A DNA stretch of 25,728 nt, from contig ML986923.1 of the NCBI GenBank assembly GCA_010094045.1, forward strand, positions 1 to 25,728, in the 5' to 3' direction. Shown here in pieces: positions 1 to 10,027 of this stretch. The DNA is from Lojkania enalia. Its lineage: Eukaryota; Ascomycota; Dothideomycetes; Pleosporales. The translations under genes and the position numbers were made by a program. The notes under the pieces are model-generated. The model had not been told where the DNA came from, did not search any database, and saw only the letters and a program-made list of their open reading frames with translations. Numbering within the stretch: the first letter of the stretch is position 1; every line of letters starts with the position of its first letter.

Positions 1-1916
1 CTAGTTATCTTATTTATAGCTGGTATAGGCTTGGAGAACTTGTTCTATTACTGCGTTAGTATTCTCTATCTAGCTATTAGTCTCTAGATAGAAGCTAGTT
101 AATATATATATATTAATTTATAGCTGTTTATAAAGCTCTTAGTAGAAGGTAGAAATAAACTATATCCTACGGTCGGACGTAATAGTATATAGCAGTCTAT
201 AGTAAACCTATATATAGTAACAGAATAGTTAGATAATATTAGAGGCTTCGATTCTTGCGTATAGTATTAGGTATCTGTACTTACTAAGCCTATTAACTAC
301 TACTATAATATTCGTACAACCTTCTAATTCTAGTAGGTTAGTTATAAAGTTTATAGAGATATTTTAAAACCTTTGTTTAGATATAGGTAACGGTTTTAGT
401 AATCTATAGTACTTCTCTCTAGAAGTCTTACTTCTTTAGTATATATAATAATAGTCTATATATTATTATACCGAGTCGAATATCTTTAACTAATAGTACT
501 TATACTAGAGTAGTTCTAAGGTCTTTCCTCGACTAGGGTGTCCGCCGGATAGCGAGTTGTAGATAGCTTATAGTAGCTTAAGCTTCAGCTTATTGTAGTC
601 TAGTACTATAAGTTAATCTTAGTAGTATAGTCGGTTATTGCGCTCTTTATAGTTAGCTAGAGTTAGAAGCTTAGATTAACAAGTTTCTTCTTTTAGTAGC
701 TTTAGGGTATCTTAGATTAGGTTATTATTCGGGTATTCTTCGTCGATAATCTTTATAATCGGTCGGCCTACTTCTATCTATTAGAATAGTTTAGAACGAA
801 GTAATATCTATTAATAACCTCTACAGGCCTCTTCTTATATAGGCTTATCCTATAACCTTTAAGTTAAAGTATTAGGCTTCTCTCTAAGTTTTCCGGGTTA
901 GTATATAATACTAAAGTTAAACCTTAATAGATATTTTAACTAATAGGTCTGTTAGTAACTTAGCTACTTTATTATTACGAAGTACTATAGGTTCTTATAA
1001 TCGCTTAATACTTCTATAAGAAATGCTGCGCCTTCTAATTCGGGCCTCTATTATTTAAAATATTAGATAATTACGAGTAGTTCCTTATTATATATCTTAT
1101 AGTTACTTTTAGCAGGGTTTATACGCTTAGAGAAGTAGGTAATAGGTCTTAGTTTACCGTTAGCGCCTCTCTAGAACAGCACGCCGGCTGTTATAAAGTT
1201 AGACGCGTCAGCTTCTACTACTATTAGTAGCTTAGGGTTAAAGTATCGAAAAATTAGTATAAAGATAAAGGCATCTTTTAAGTAGTCGAAGAAATATTAA
1301 TAGCTATTATTCCAGTTAAATCGAGTGTTCTTCTTAGTTAGGGCTACTAAGGGGGAGACTTTCTATAAGAAGTTGCTAATAAATTATTAATAGAAGTTCA
1401 CGAAGCCTATAAAGGCTTAAATATCTTTTATATTCTTAGAGTATTCTTAGTTAATAATTGTCTCTACCTTCTTTAGATCTATATAGATCTCTTCTATAGT
1501 AATTATATATTCTAGGTAGGTTACTTCTAACTAGTAGAACTTATATTTATCTATATTAAGCTGTAGACTATTTGCTCTTAAGGCTTTAAAGACTAGCTAG
1601 ATATACTATTTATAATCCTTCAGATTCTTACTAAATATTAGAATATTATTAATATAGGTAGTATAGAATATATTAAAGTATAGTCTTAGTATATTATTTA
1701 TAAAGTATTAGAACGTGCTTAGAGTATTAACTAGACTAAAGGGTATTACTAGATATTTAAACAGCCCGTAACATATATAAAAGATAGTCTTCTATTCGTC
1801 TCTCTTAGCAATCCTTAGCTTATTAAACGCGGTAATAATATTAAGTTTTATATAGTACTTAGCCTTACTAAGTCGGGTTAACGTTTTTTAAATTAGTAGA
1901 ATCGGGTATTAGTTCT
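1..1916 (-). mobile_element. Ty3/gypsy element A1, 3' part of pol (integrase, RNase H, RT core), RIP-degraded
   Basis: Read on the minus strand from 1916 to 1, this is the second half of a gypsy polyprotein. It starts in the RT palm with an AFNKLRI-type motif at about 1840. The RT catalytic motif at 1645-1656 reads YINN instead of YIDD. RNase H follows, with EADAS at 1200-1217. A GGHPSRGKT zinc-binding segment lies near 523-549. The integrase core has VVNRLSKY near 285-312 (first Asp changed to Asn), SDR near 169-177, and NAVIEQ near 40-60 (Glu kept). Many in-frame TAG/TAA codons make it non-functional. It is cut by the window edge, and the rest of A1 lies at 7316-10027 beyond the copia insertion. 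Its sibling A2 at 10238-12151 aligns base for base, which confirms the family and the joining point. Confidence 0.9.
1912..1916. repeat. 5-bp target site duplication, left copy (gttct)
   Basis: gttct sits immediately left of the copia LTR and recurs at 7311-7315 immediately right of it. The uninterrupted sister copy A2 carries a single gttct at 12147-12151 in the same context (attagttcttaatag). Five bases is the usual duplication length for Ty1/copia elements. Confidence 0.92.
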
Positions 1917-2089
1917 TATTAGGGTAAAAGAGGGTCTATTATTCTGTGTCTGTATCCGTGTATCTGTGTATATTAATGTAAGTTTAAAGAACCTGCCTTT
2001 TTTAATGTATAGTCGTAGCTTCCTATAGCTTTATAAGCAGTCGCTCTCACCTACACGTCTACTAGATATCTCCTTCTATAACCGTGATA
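1917..2089 (-). repeat. 3' LTR of the copia element (173 bp)
   Basis: It is a direct repeat of 7138-7310. On the plus strand it begins tattaggg and ends ccgtgata, corresponding to TGTTACGG...CCCTAACA-type termini after transitions. I count about 20 mismatches to the other LTR, all C/T or G/A, and no indel. Confidence 0.92.
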
Positions 2090-2119
2090 TACTTCCTCAT
2101 CCTGTAGTCGATAGGCGAC

Positions 2120-3010
2120 GAAAGAATAACTTACTTAATATCCTTCTCCATCCTTTAAACCTTTAATTATATATCTATAAGGTGAAGTTGTCGTATAAAC
2201 TTAGTATACTTCTAGTAAGGAAGTATCTTCGTTATTCCGTCTGCGGGCATCTAATCTGTAGGCTTCTATTATATATAGAGGCGATGTTACTCGACTTCCT
2301 GGCGAACCTAATTCTAGTAAATATCGACATACTTAAGCTTAGTAGTAAGCTTATCCTACTCTTTCGTAATAATTCCTACGGTCTGCTAGTTGTTACACCA
2401 GATAATAGGCGTCTAATTAAGCTTTAGTAATAGTCTGTTAAACAGACGATACTACTCTTCCATCTCTAATCCCGCGAGAGATAGTGCTAGCAGCTCTGCC
2501 TCAGTAGTTAATTTCGTGACAGTATATTGAAGCGTTAACTTCTAGTTAACAGTTATACCGAATAGCTAGAATATATATCCTTACGAGCTTCGTCGTATCT
2601 TAATATTATTAGTAAATGCGGCATCTAATATACTAAAAAATACTAGGTTGCGGTAATCCTGCGGTGTTATAAGGTACTCCTAGATACCTCCTTTGTTTAC
2701 TATCTATACCTACAGTACTCGATATTTAGTATTAATAATATAGTTCTAGACCTTACAAATAGAGCTAATATGCGCTTATCTTAGGTTAGTTAAGTAAGAG
2801 GCGTGAATTATATATACGCGCGCTAATTCTAGACGTGTAAACTATATTAAGAAGGCTAGATAGCTAACTAATTCTTAATATATCTTTGTCCGGGTTTGGT
2901 TTAGTTCCTCTATAAACTATTCGAGGTAGTTAACAGTTATAGGTACTTTAGAATAGCGTCCTATTACGATAATATTATATTTAGCAGCAACCTTATTAAT
3001 ATACGTATCC
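2120..3010 (-). pseudogene. Copia RNase H domain remnant
   Basis: The minus-strand translation contains the copia-type RNase H order: a block reading near SDAAFTNN (about 2600), the RRSSQGYIFQLFG-like segment with some stops, and then TKLTTEAELLALS at about 2490-2530, which is the conserved copia TEAE motif. Upstream of it is the typical RT/RNase H connector. The enzyme would degrade the RNA template during reverse transcription in the cytoplasmic particle. Stops at former Gln/Trp codons break the frame. The long open stretch on the opposite strand at 2182-2427 is its antisense shadow. Confidence 0.85.
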
Positions 3011-4060
3011 TATACTAAGTATATTATATGTATATTAGTATCTCGAATAACGCGTATACCTAGGAACCATTTAATTAGTCTAAGATACTTAAGGCTATAG
3101 TACTTGCTAAGCTGAGTTTTAAACCTCTAATATAGGTGTTAATTAGTTAGATAAACAGCTATAACAATATCGTCGACGTAGACAAATAGTATTAACTATT
3201 TGTTAATATAGACGTATAGAAATCCTCTAATCGGTGTTAATCCTAGTAATAGTAGTATCTCTCTCAGTTTCTTATACTATAGGAGTAGTAACTCTTTCAG
3301 TCCGTACAGGGCTTTTAACACCTATAGTAGCTGTCCGTCCTTCTTAAATCCATCCGGCGTTTTAATATAAAGCTTCTGATGGATCTAAGTATTAAGAAAG
3401 GTATTTAGTATATTGTACTAGAGTAGATCTAGTCTAAATTGGTTGGCAATGGCTATAATAGCTCGGAATATTCGTCTAGCTAGAGTAGCAGTATATATAT
3501 TTCTATATAGCTGCTGTAGGTCACCTTAGACTACTAGTCGTGCCTTAAAGTAATAGAGGTAGCTATTCTTATCGAATTTATATATAAATATCTATATTAA
3601 GGGTAGTACTTCTATATCTGCAGTTTCTACTATATATATTATCTTCGTAAAGTAGCCTTTACTCTAGACTTCGCGATATTCCTTCTAGGCAGCCTCTTAG
3701 AACTGCTCACTAAACTGGTGATAAGCAAGCTCTTAATATAATCGAGGTGCCTCTAGAAGCTGAATCCTATATATCTTTATTATCGGCTGATACTCGAATA
3801 TAGATGAAAACGTACGTAGGTAATCGCCAACTAATCTGCTGTATAATATAGCGTAAGTCTACTATCGTCCTAGTTCGTAGAGATCAGCGTTTTAATAAGT
3901 TCGTTGGGGTCCTTTAATAATATTATTAGTGCTGAAATTGAGATCTTAACGCTTTAAAGCATTATTCTAATATCGATCGGGAATATAGCTATTAAGCTAG
4001 GTAGTAGACAACTCCTATTAATCTAACTCGCTTTAGTTTTATCTAGATAGTCCTGAATTA
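3010..4060 (-). pseudogene. Copia reverse transcriptase remnant with intact YVDD
   Basis: On the minus strand LFVYVDDIVIA is read across about 3154-3189, with the four catalytic-loop codons at 3169-3180. This is the RT signature of Ty1/copia, which uses YVDD where gypsy elements usually have YIDD/YLDD. Upstream on the same strand (3400-4000) lie the fingers and palm, including the region where copia RTs read the KARLVVQG block. Both active-site aspartates are preserved, unlike in elements A and B, but stop codons and frame breaks elsewhere abolish the protein. Confidence 0.87.
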
Positions 4061-4439
4061 GAATATTCTAGAGTTAATAGTTACTCCTGTTTATGCGATT
4101 ACTCTATTTCCCCAACATTCTTACCCTCTATTTATAACTTAGTAAGCTCAGGTGCAGCTTTATATTACTGATTCTAACAGCGTTACCGCGATGTTAGCAG
4201 GTCTTTAATAGCTATATCGTCCGATGCAGACTCCTCTAGAAATGCTAGAAGCTCGATAGCTTCTTTAATAACTAATTTATTAGCGTAGCCTTTAGGTCTG
4301 TCGTAGAACTTGTTTAGCTTAAATACTATATTACGAGTATGTATAACCTCGTTCTTCGTAGGTATCCAGATCCTAAAGATGTTGGTAGAGTTATATCCAA
4401 TAAGGTGTCTAATTAGGGCTTTTAATTCTAGCTTATCTA

Positions 4440-5420
4440 TATACTTTAGTAGTTAATTAAGCATATATACTCGATAGCTAATTAGATGTATGTGATAAAC
4501 CTTCGGCTTTCTCCCCTATATAATCTCGTAGGGTATTTTCCATTATAGTACCTCTATTAGTATATGATTTAGAATATACGCTGCTATTTAAATAAGCTTA
4601 TAGGTTAGAGACTTTGGTAGTCCCGCTTAAAGTCTCATTGCTCTAGCTAGGACGACAAGCATAGAGCCTACCCGCTCTACTAATCCATTCTACTCTTCTA
4701 TATACTCGGCTCGCGGCTTATATCATATGCTAAGGTTATAGTAGAGATCCTCTAGAACGTTCGGCGATATGCTAAATCCGCGGTTCTTGTCTACTCTAAT
4801 AGCTGTTATGTTATAGTTAAAGATATATTGTATCTTACGTATTATCTAGGTCGTCTATCAACCTAAGAACATCTTCGTTCAGTAAGGGAAAGTTAATACT
4901 TTATACTACTTCGTATACTAATTAACTATATATCTAGCCTATTAATCGCCGTTTAGACAGGCTTCTCCTTATAGTATAAGCTAGATAACGTCGATAGTAA
5001 CTTAATAGAAGGGCTTTATTACTTAGTCCTCTTACTATCTTTAAGATATCTTTTTTGTTAACTTTATCTCCGTATAGATATAATAAAAGTCTTTAGTATC
5101 GCCTTTAATAACGAGTCCGTTAACGTTTATTGTTAGACTATCAATCGCCTTCTTACCAGGGTAAGCCTAGATCTGATGAGCCATCCTAGTATTAACAATC
5201 TAGTCTAGTTGAGGATCCTTAAAAGGTCGATAGGTGGTACTAAAAAATAATAGTGTTATAGGTTTCGGGCGATAAGAGGTATTAGTATCTACCAGCTAGT
5301 ATCCTCTATTATAGTTAAGATAAGTAAGAATCGTTCCTAGATTATTCTTATATAGAAGATCTCGTCTAGAGTTAAAGTGCATATTAATTCTCCGGTATTA
5401 TACTAGGCCTATTAGGCTAG
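4440..5420 (-). pseudogene. Copia integrase remnant (zinc-binding N-terminus plus catalytic core)
   Basis: Reading down the minus strand, the N-terminal zinc region lies near 5100-5200 (MAHQ...AYPGKKAIDSL), with its CxxC cysteines apparently changed to Tyr at about 5060-5100. The first catalytic Asp is in TIDVI near 4989. The second is in VDKNRGF (Asp codon 4789-4791). The Glu lies in EEQNGLVER (about 4670-4698), the copia form of the DDE signature. Further on, KIPYEII near 4520 matches the end of copia cores. Integrase inserts the cDNA into host DNA. All three acidic residues remain readable, but stops interrupt the frame. Confidence 0.87.
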
Positions 5421-5584
5421 TAATAAATCCTTATACGTAGGCGATATAAGTAAGTACTAACAGTCGTATACCTGTCAGTATCCTTACTATTAGCTTTATA
5501 CTTCTCTAGGCTGTAATCTGAATACGTCCTATACTTATACTAATAAAATCAGTTGCAGCGGCGTCGTATTCTCTTATCTATCCC

Positions 5585-5645
5585 TTCTAGTCTTTAGTAT
5601 TAATCACGTGGGTATTGGACCCAGGATCTAGTATCTATCTATTAC
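5585..5645 (-). pseudogene. Copia aspartic protease active-site segment
   Basis: The minus strand reads ILDPGSNTHVINTKD around 5590-5635, matching the copia protease core where D-S-G is followed by a conserved Thr-His. The middle residue is Pro here rather than Ser. It lies in the expected place, between gag and integrase. The protease would cut the Gag-Pol polyprotein. Only this core is clear; the flanks are too damaged to set domain ends. Confidence 0.78.
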
Positions 5646-5810
5646 TAAGCTTGTTAATGTTATCTTCTATACTTACTATTATATATAGTCGATTGTCTAG
5701 CTTCATACTATTATCAGCAACTAACTAAGCTAAGTACTTCTTAGCATCCTCGTCTAGATCGCGACGTTCTCCTTCCTTATATAGGACGCAAGGTCTATTA
5801 TTGTTATATA

Positions 5811-5929
5811 GAGCGCGAGGCTCATCTTTATTTAGAGCGCGAGGCTCATCTTTGTCTAGAGTACGAGGCTTATATTTATATAGAGTACGAGGCTTATCTT
5901 TATATAGAGCGTAAAGCTCTTTAATCTCA
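5811..5929 (-). repeat. 24-bp minisatellite inside copia gag-pol linker, encoding an 8-residue repeat
   Basis: Units start at 5811, 5835, 5859, 5883 and 5907 (the last partial), each beginning gagcgcgagg or a transition variant. The 24-bp period keeps the frame. On the minus strand the units translate to variants of KDEPRALx, a charged, proline-containing octapeptide. It sits between the zinc knuckle and the protease. Units differ mostly by RIP-type transitions, so they were probably more alike when the element was active. Confidence 0.85.
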
Positions 5930-6119
5930 TCCTAGTATATATATCGCACTGTGTTAGCTATAGGCTTAGTAGGAGGGGTACTATTATCTATAGCAATACT
6001 TTCTACGTCTTATCGTTTCGTACGCTAATTGTTAAGCGCTTTCTCGATCTTATCTTTTAAGCTTAAATCAGCGGCAAGAGCAGTATTAAGCTTCCTTTAA
6101 CCGGTTACATTCGTATAAC

Positions 6120-7100
6120 CCTTTAGCCTTTATAGGTGATTGATGTTAATTAGCCAACAATCTACCTAAAAGTGTTTTAGGCCATATAGATATTATAGCT
6201 TATCTTTATTACTATTCTTCTTCTTCTACTACTACTATTACTGCTGCGGCTTCGCAGCATCGAGCTCTGCAGCTATAGAGCTAAGTCCTAACTATATTAG
6301 TCTTACACGCTTAAGATAGGTAGTAAATTTACTAACGTAGTCTTCTACTAACGGAATAGCCTTACTAGCTTCCTCCAGGTCGATTAAGGCTCGCAGGTCT
6401 AATATACTATATTTAGGATCGATTGTTCTATAGGCGATAAGGAAGTCTTCCTGTACCCGTAAACCTATTATCTCAGGAACCTTTGCAGCAATGCACATAT
6501 TCGTGACTTCCACCTATAATTGTAACCATTCCTCTACCTTCTTACCTTATAGCGGTATCTGAAGGTTCTTATATTGTACGATAAGGTCTCGCTAACGGGT
6601 GGCGTTGGATGGTGCAAGGTGCTTCTTAAGCGTTATTAGTTAATCGTGCGGTATTTCCTTAGTCTTAATTAGGTAAAGGTGCTTTAAGGCAATTGTTTTA
6701 CTAATCTCGGAGTTAAAGTCGGTAAGGGCTTTCTTCTAACGTTCGAACTTAATGTCCCGTCGCTTCTATCGCTCGTACTCCTATTAATAAAGCTTTAGTT
6801 CGGCAGCTAACAGCTGAGAAATCGAAGTCGCTCTATTATAATAGTTGGTAAGCTAAGGTTTAGGTTGTGCCGTTAACGTAGGCAGGTCCGCTGCTGGTAT
6901 AGCAGGGTCTATATACTGCTAGAGGTTGTTTTTCTAAACAGTATCCTTTCGAATAAATAGCTACTTATACTAGTTGTCGGCTTGATCAAGGACGACTATT
7001 ACTCGGGTAACTGCTAGATCTAACTCTATAGTTATCGTAAGGTTAGCAGCTCTGTATAGTATAATCAAACGTTGATCCCGATTATAGGTGCTAATCAGTT
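6120..7100 (-). pseudogene. Copia gag (capsid-like) remnant with degenerate zinc knuckle
   Basis: The best-preserved stretch is a stop-free minus-strand frame at 6292-6513 that begins MEVTNMCIAAKVPEI. It runs through an amphipathic DLRALIDLEEASKAI segment typical of UBN2-type copia Gag. Downstream, around 6130-6200, a segment reads YGLKHF.VDCW, which is what remains of a CCHC-like knuckle (first Cys lost). Gag would form the particle and bind element RNA. Most of the N-terminal half (6550-7100) is readable only in pieces because of stops. Confidence 0.8.
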
Positions 7101-7137
7101 ATAATACGAGCTATCAGTCGCAATCCGGGCTTATAAC

Positions 7138-7310
7138 TATTAGGGTAAAAGAGGGTCTATTATTCTATATCTATATCTATATATCTATGTGTATTAATAT
7201 AAGTTTAAAGAATCTGCCTTTTTTAATATATAGTTGTAGTTTCCTATAGCTTTATAAGCAGTTGCTCTCACCTGCACGTCTACCAGATGTCTCCTTTTAT
7301 AACCGTAACA
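7138..7310 (-). repeat. 5' LTR of the copia element (173 bp)
   Basis: It is a direct repeat of 1917-2089 and ends ccgtaaca on the plus strand, so on the coding strand it starts TGTTACGG. It would carry the promoter of the element. The internal sequence next to it (7118-7137 on the minus strand) is where the primer-binding site should be, but I could not match it to a tRNA end with confidence. This copy has more TpA than the 3' LTR. Confidence 0.92.
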
Positions 7311-7315
7311 GTTCT
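7311..7315. repeat. 5-bp target site duplication, right copy (gttct)
   Basis: It is identical to 1912-1916 and directly abuts the copia LTR end. A1 coding sequence resumes after it. Confidence 0.92.
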
Positions 7316-8360
7316 TAATAGTAATAGTATTTAGGGCTCTATAGTCTATATAGAATTAGAGGCTACTTTTAGATTTCTTTATAAAGATTACAGGTACAGC
7401 TACTAGTAATAAACTTACTCTAATAAATCTCTTAGATAAGTTCTCGTTAAGGTACTTCCTTAGTACCTTTAACTTATTCTAGAATATCTTGTAGAGTAGA
7501 TTAAAGCTAGGTTACTTATCGTTCTCTAGTTTAATCTTATAATCGTACGGTTGTCGTTTAGACAACTTATCTATATCCTTATATAAGAAGACGGATAATA
7601 GGTTATAGTATTCTTTAAGCACTTTAGTAATAGGGTTAGTATATATCTTTAAGGCTAGAGCCTTATTAATATTAGCTATTAATATAGCGAAGATTTTATA
7701 GTTAAGTTACTAGGAGAGTTAGACTAGTAGTATAGCGCCTATATAGTATATATCTAGCTATAGTATAGACTTTAGGTATTTAGGCTTAGATAGGTCCTTT
7801 TAGCTATAATCTTCGTTTAAGGTTAAGTTGGTTTTAGTTTTAGATTCTTTTAACTAGCGTAGTATTTTAAGCTGCTAGTAATTATATTAGGTATAGCTTA
7901 ACAGGTAGAACTTTAAACGGTGCTGCCTAAGCTTTAGGCTATATAAGGGTCGTAAATTAGTTACTTTAGGGTCTCCTTTTATATTAGGTTCGGGTAGTTT
8001 ATAGTCTTTAATAACTATTTAAGTAGCCTATTAGCAGACGGTAGTACTAGTAGATTATAAGTATTGAGTCAGGTATTAGTTAGTAGTAAAGACTAGCTGT
8101 TTATTCTCGTAGTCTAGGTTTATATAATACTTATATATCTATAACTATCCTAAAATTAACTAGTATTTTTCTAGTATAATTACGTAGAGATATACTATCT
8201 CTAAATAGTTTAGGTGTTAGAGGGTTAGAATAACTAAGTAGAAAATAGTCCCCCTATAAAAGACTTCTCTATTAAAGCCGGTCGGGTATAGGTTATATAG
8301 GAGTTATATCTTTTAGAGTTTTAGGGTATATATAAGGTCTTTATAGATATAGCTATAACT

Positions 8361-8387
8361 AGTAGCCCTAGTATTAATAAGAATATT
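8361..8387 (-). pseudogene. Gypsy A1 protease active site, D-T-G changed to N-T-R
   Basis: The minus strand reads NILINTRAT, where retroviral-type aspartic proteases have (L/I)-(L/I)-D-T-G-A-T. The catalytic Asp is now Asn and the Gly is Arg. Both are single G-to-A changes as RIP makes. A2 carries the same altered motif near 13210 and its duplicate near 14760. This position between gag and RT is right for the gypsy order gag-PR-RT-RH-IN. Confidence 0.75.
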
Positions 8388-8699
8388 AATATCTTACTAG
8401 ACTAGATCTTAATAGATTAAGAAAGAAGCTAGGATCTAGTAGTCTTATAACTGTTTCTATAGGGGCTAGTTCTATAAATATATAGAGATTTGGTGTAGGC
8501 GTAATTCTAGGAGACGACTTACTTCTAAGATAGACCTTTTAGCGATATTCTAGTCGGCGAGACTAGCTGTATTTAGGAGTAAGAGTAACGGCCTTATTTA
8601 TAAGATAATAAGCATATCGAGGATTAGTTAGAGGATCGGTCGGAGGATTAAGAGTAGGATCTACTAGGTATAGTAGAGCTCTAAGACCCTTAACAGATT

Positions 8700-9790
8700 A
8701 ATAGTAGAGGGGTGCTATATTCTAGTAAAATATATCCCTTACTGTTATACTTATAACAGCGTCCTTTATAGTAGCACCTTTCTTATTTATTAGAGCCTAT
8801 AGGCGCGTAGCTAGAAGCATTAAGTTCTATAATATTCAGGTCCTTCTAGTAAGTAGTATAATGCTTCGGTTGTTTACGGTAGTTGCTAGGTAGGTAATAT
8901 AGGTTAGTATTATATAGGGAAATTAGGTTAGCGTAGTCGTTCAGGGTACTAGGTATTATAACACCTATTATAGTACGGCGGAGCTTATTAGAGAGAGAAT
9001 ATCAGAGATATATAATTTGTTCGGTCTTATTTAGTTTAGTATCTACAATCAGGCGTCGGAATTTAGTAAAGTAAGTAGGGAACCTACTTCGGCCTTATTT
9101 TAAGGTCTCTAGCTTACTCTATACTATAGTCTCCTTGTTTTAGTCGCTATAGGTAGATTTTAAGAAGGCGACTAAGCTGTCTATAGAGTTAATACCCTTA
9201 TCTATTAATAGGTTAACTAATATTACTGGGTCTTATTCTAGGCGGGAATAGATATATAGAAGGCGGGTACGTTCAGTTGGGTATTAGTTAGTATTTCCTT
9301 CTAGTTTATAGCGGAGCTTTCTAACAAAGTATAAAAGCTCTAAACGTTTACTAGAAAATATTAGAGGGTTAGGTAAATAGTTAGAACGGAAATATAGGTT
9401 ATATATAGTTTTAGGCGGATTAGGAGTTAATATAGGTATCTGTTTAGAAGCTAGAGTTATAGGCTAAGTCGGGCTAAGGGCGGGTAATAGTTCTATTACT
9501 GTTAATATGCTAGTAGCTAGTAGAGAGATAGCTATTTTACGGCTACTAAATTCCCTTCGTATTACTTTAAGGTCTAACTTATAGCAGTTCTTCTAGGTTA
9601 CTAAGGCCTCTACTAGCATCTCGTTCTTCTACTATAAAAAGTCTAGCTTGCCCTAGATCTCTTTAAGTATACTAATAAGCGCGTTCTCGTCTATAGCGTA
9701 TAATAGTAGATAACGTAATATAATGTTACAGATGCTTATATATAGTTGGTTAATCGCACTTTAGGTAGTTAACTCTATTACTATATACTA
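8700..9790 (-). pseudogene. Gypsy A1 gag remnant
   Basis: The minus strand from about 9790 reads a Gag-like chain in one frame with few interruptions. It has an N-terminal helical segment near ISILKEIQGKLDFL (about 9630-9690), a proline-rich linker (about 9400-9500), and a capsid-like block containing YKLEGNTN and LVNLLIDKGINSIDSLVAFL (about 9150-9310). A possible cysteine-rich nucleocapsid remnant (RCYYKGRCYKY) lies near 8750-8790. Gag would form the particle around the element RNA. The same protein is found in A2 at 20696-21690. Family placement rests on position and co-linearity rather than a strong motif. Confidence 0.7.
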
Positions 9791-9799
9791 CATATAAAT

Positions 9800-10027
9800 A
9801 TTAAAATATTGCGTAAAAAATAGAGATATCTATATTATATAGGTTTTTTATAGGGGCTAGGTCTATACTACTATACGGGCTAGCCGGGTCAGCGAAACCT
9901 TCCTCTATCGTGGTTAAGACAAGTCGGTTATATTCCAGCTAGCAGCTAACAGCTGTCGCTAGCAGCTGGTTTAGGTATTATAGTAAGGGTAGTATAGGTG
10001 TAGAGGTGTCGTAGTATTACTGTAATA
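9800..10027 (-). repeat. Probable 5' LTR of gypsy A1
   Basis: Homology with A2 ends sharply at 10027, with TATTACAG on the minus strand, a RIP-altered TGTTA terminus. Inside, the minus strand has a TATAAAAAACC box at 9842-9856 and a CAGCTG-rich near-palindrome at 9935-9969. Gag begins beyond about 9790. The inner boundary is uncertain because the partner 3' LTR lies outside the window. Confidence 0.5.

Larger units (their letters stand above)
1917..7310 (-). mobile_element. Complete Ty1/copia LTR retrotransposon, degraded, inserted in A1 reverse transcriptase
   Basis: The element is 5,394 bp, a normal copia length. It has 173-bp direct LTRs at both ends and a 5-bp target duplication. On the minus strand the order is gag, protease, integrase, reverse transcriptase, RNase H. 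Integrase before RT is diagnostic of Ty1/copia. It is less damaged than the surrounding gypsy copies, with more CpA/TpG remaining and the RT YVDD motif intact, but it has many stops and no full frame. It interrupts A1 between bases equivalent to 12151 and 12152 of A2, so it is younger than A1. Confidence 0.93.
7316..10027 (-). mobile_element. Ty3/gypsy element A1, 5' part (5' LTR, gag, protease, RT N-terminus)
   Basis: This is the continuation of 1-1916 across the copia insertion. On the minus strand from about 9800 it carries gag, then protease (near 8370), then the RT fingers with VIFIKKS and YIDYRALNTI near 7320-7400. The RT joins smoothly to the palm motif before 1916. The part 8801-10027 aligns with A2 at 20696-21921. 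The part 7311-8800 aligns with A2 at 12147-13636. The 5' terminus is set by the point where A1 and A2 stop matching each other (attactgtaata versus attactataaca). Stops throughout make it inert. Confidence 0.9.

Noticed and set aside
2182..2427. 81-codon open frame on the plus strand
   Set aside because: It is antisense to the copia RNase H remnant. RIP removes stops unevenly, and the translation is a low-complexity Leu/Ile-rich chain with no domain.
5811..5929. CRISPR-like array
   Set aside because: The 24-bp units are head to tail without spacers and lie in frame inside a retrotransposon polyprotein; the DNA is fungal.
7040..7137. Possible tRNA-like sequence or clear primer-binding site beside the copia 5' LTR
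   Set aside because: No cloverleaf or convincing complement to a tRNA 3' end could be built by eye, so only the expected position is noted.
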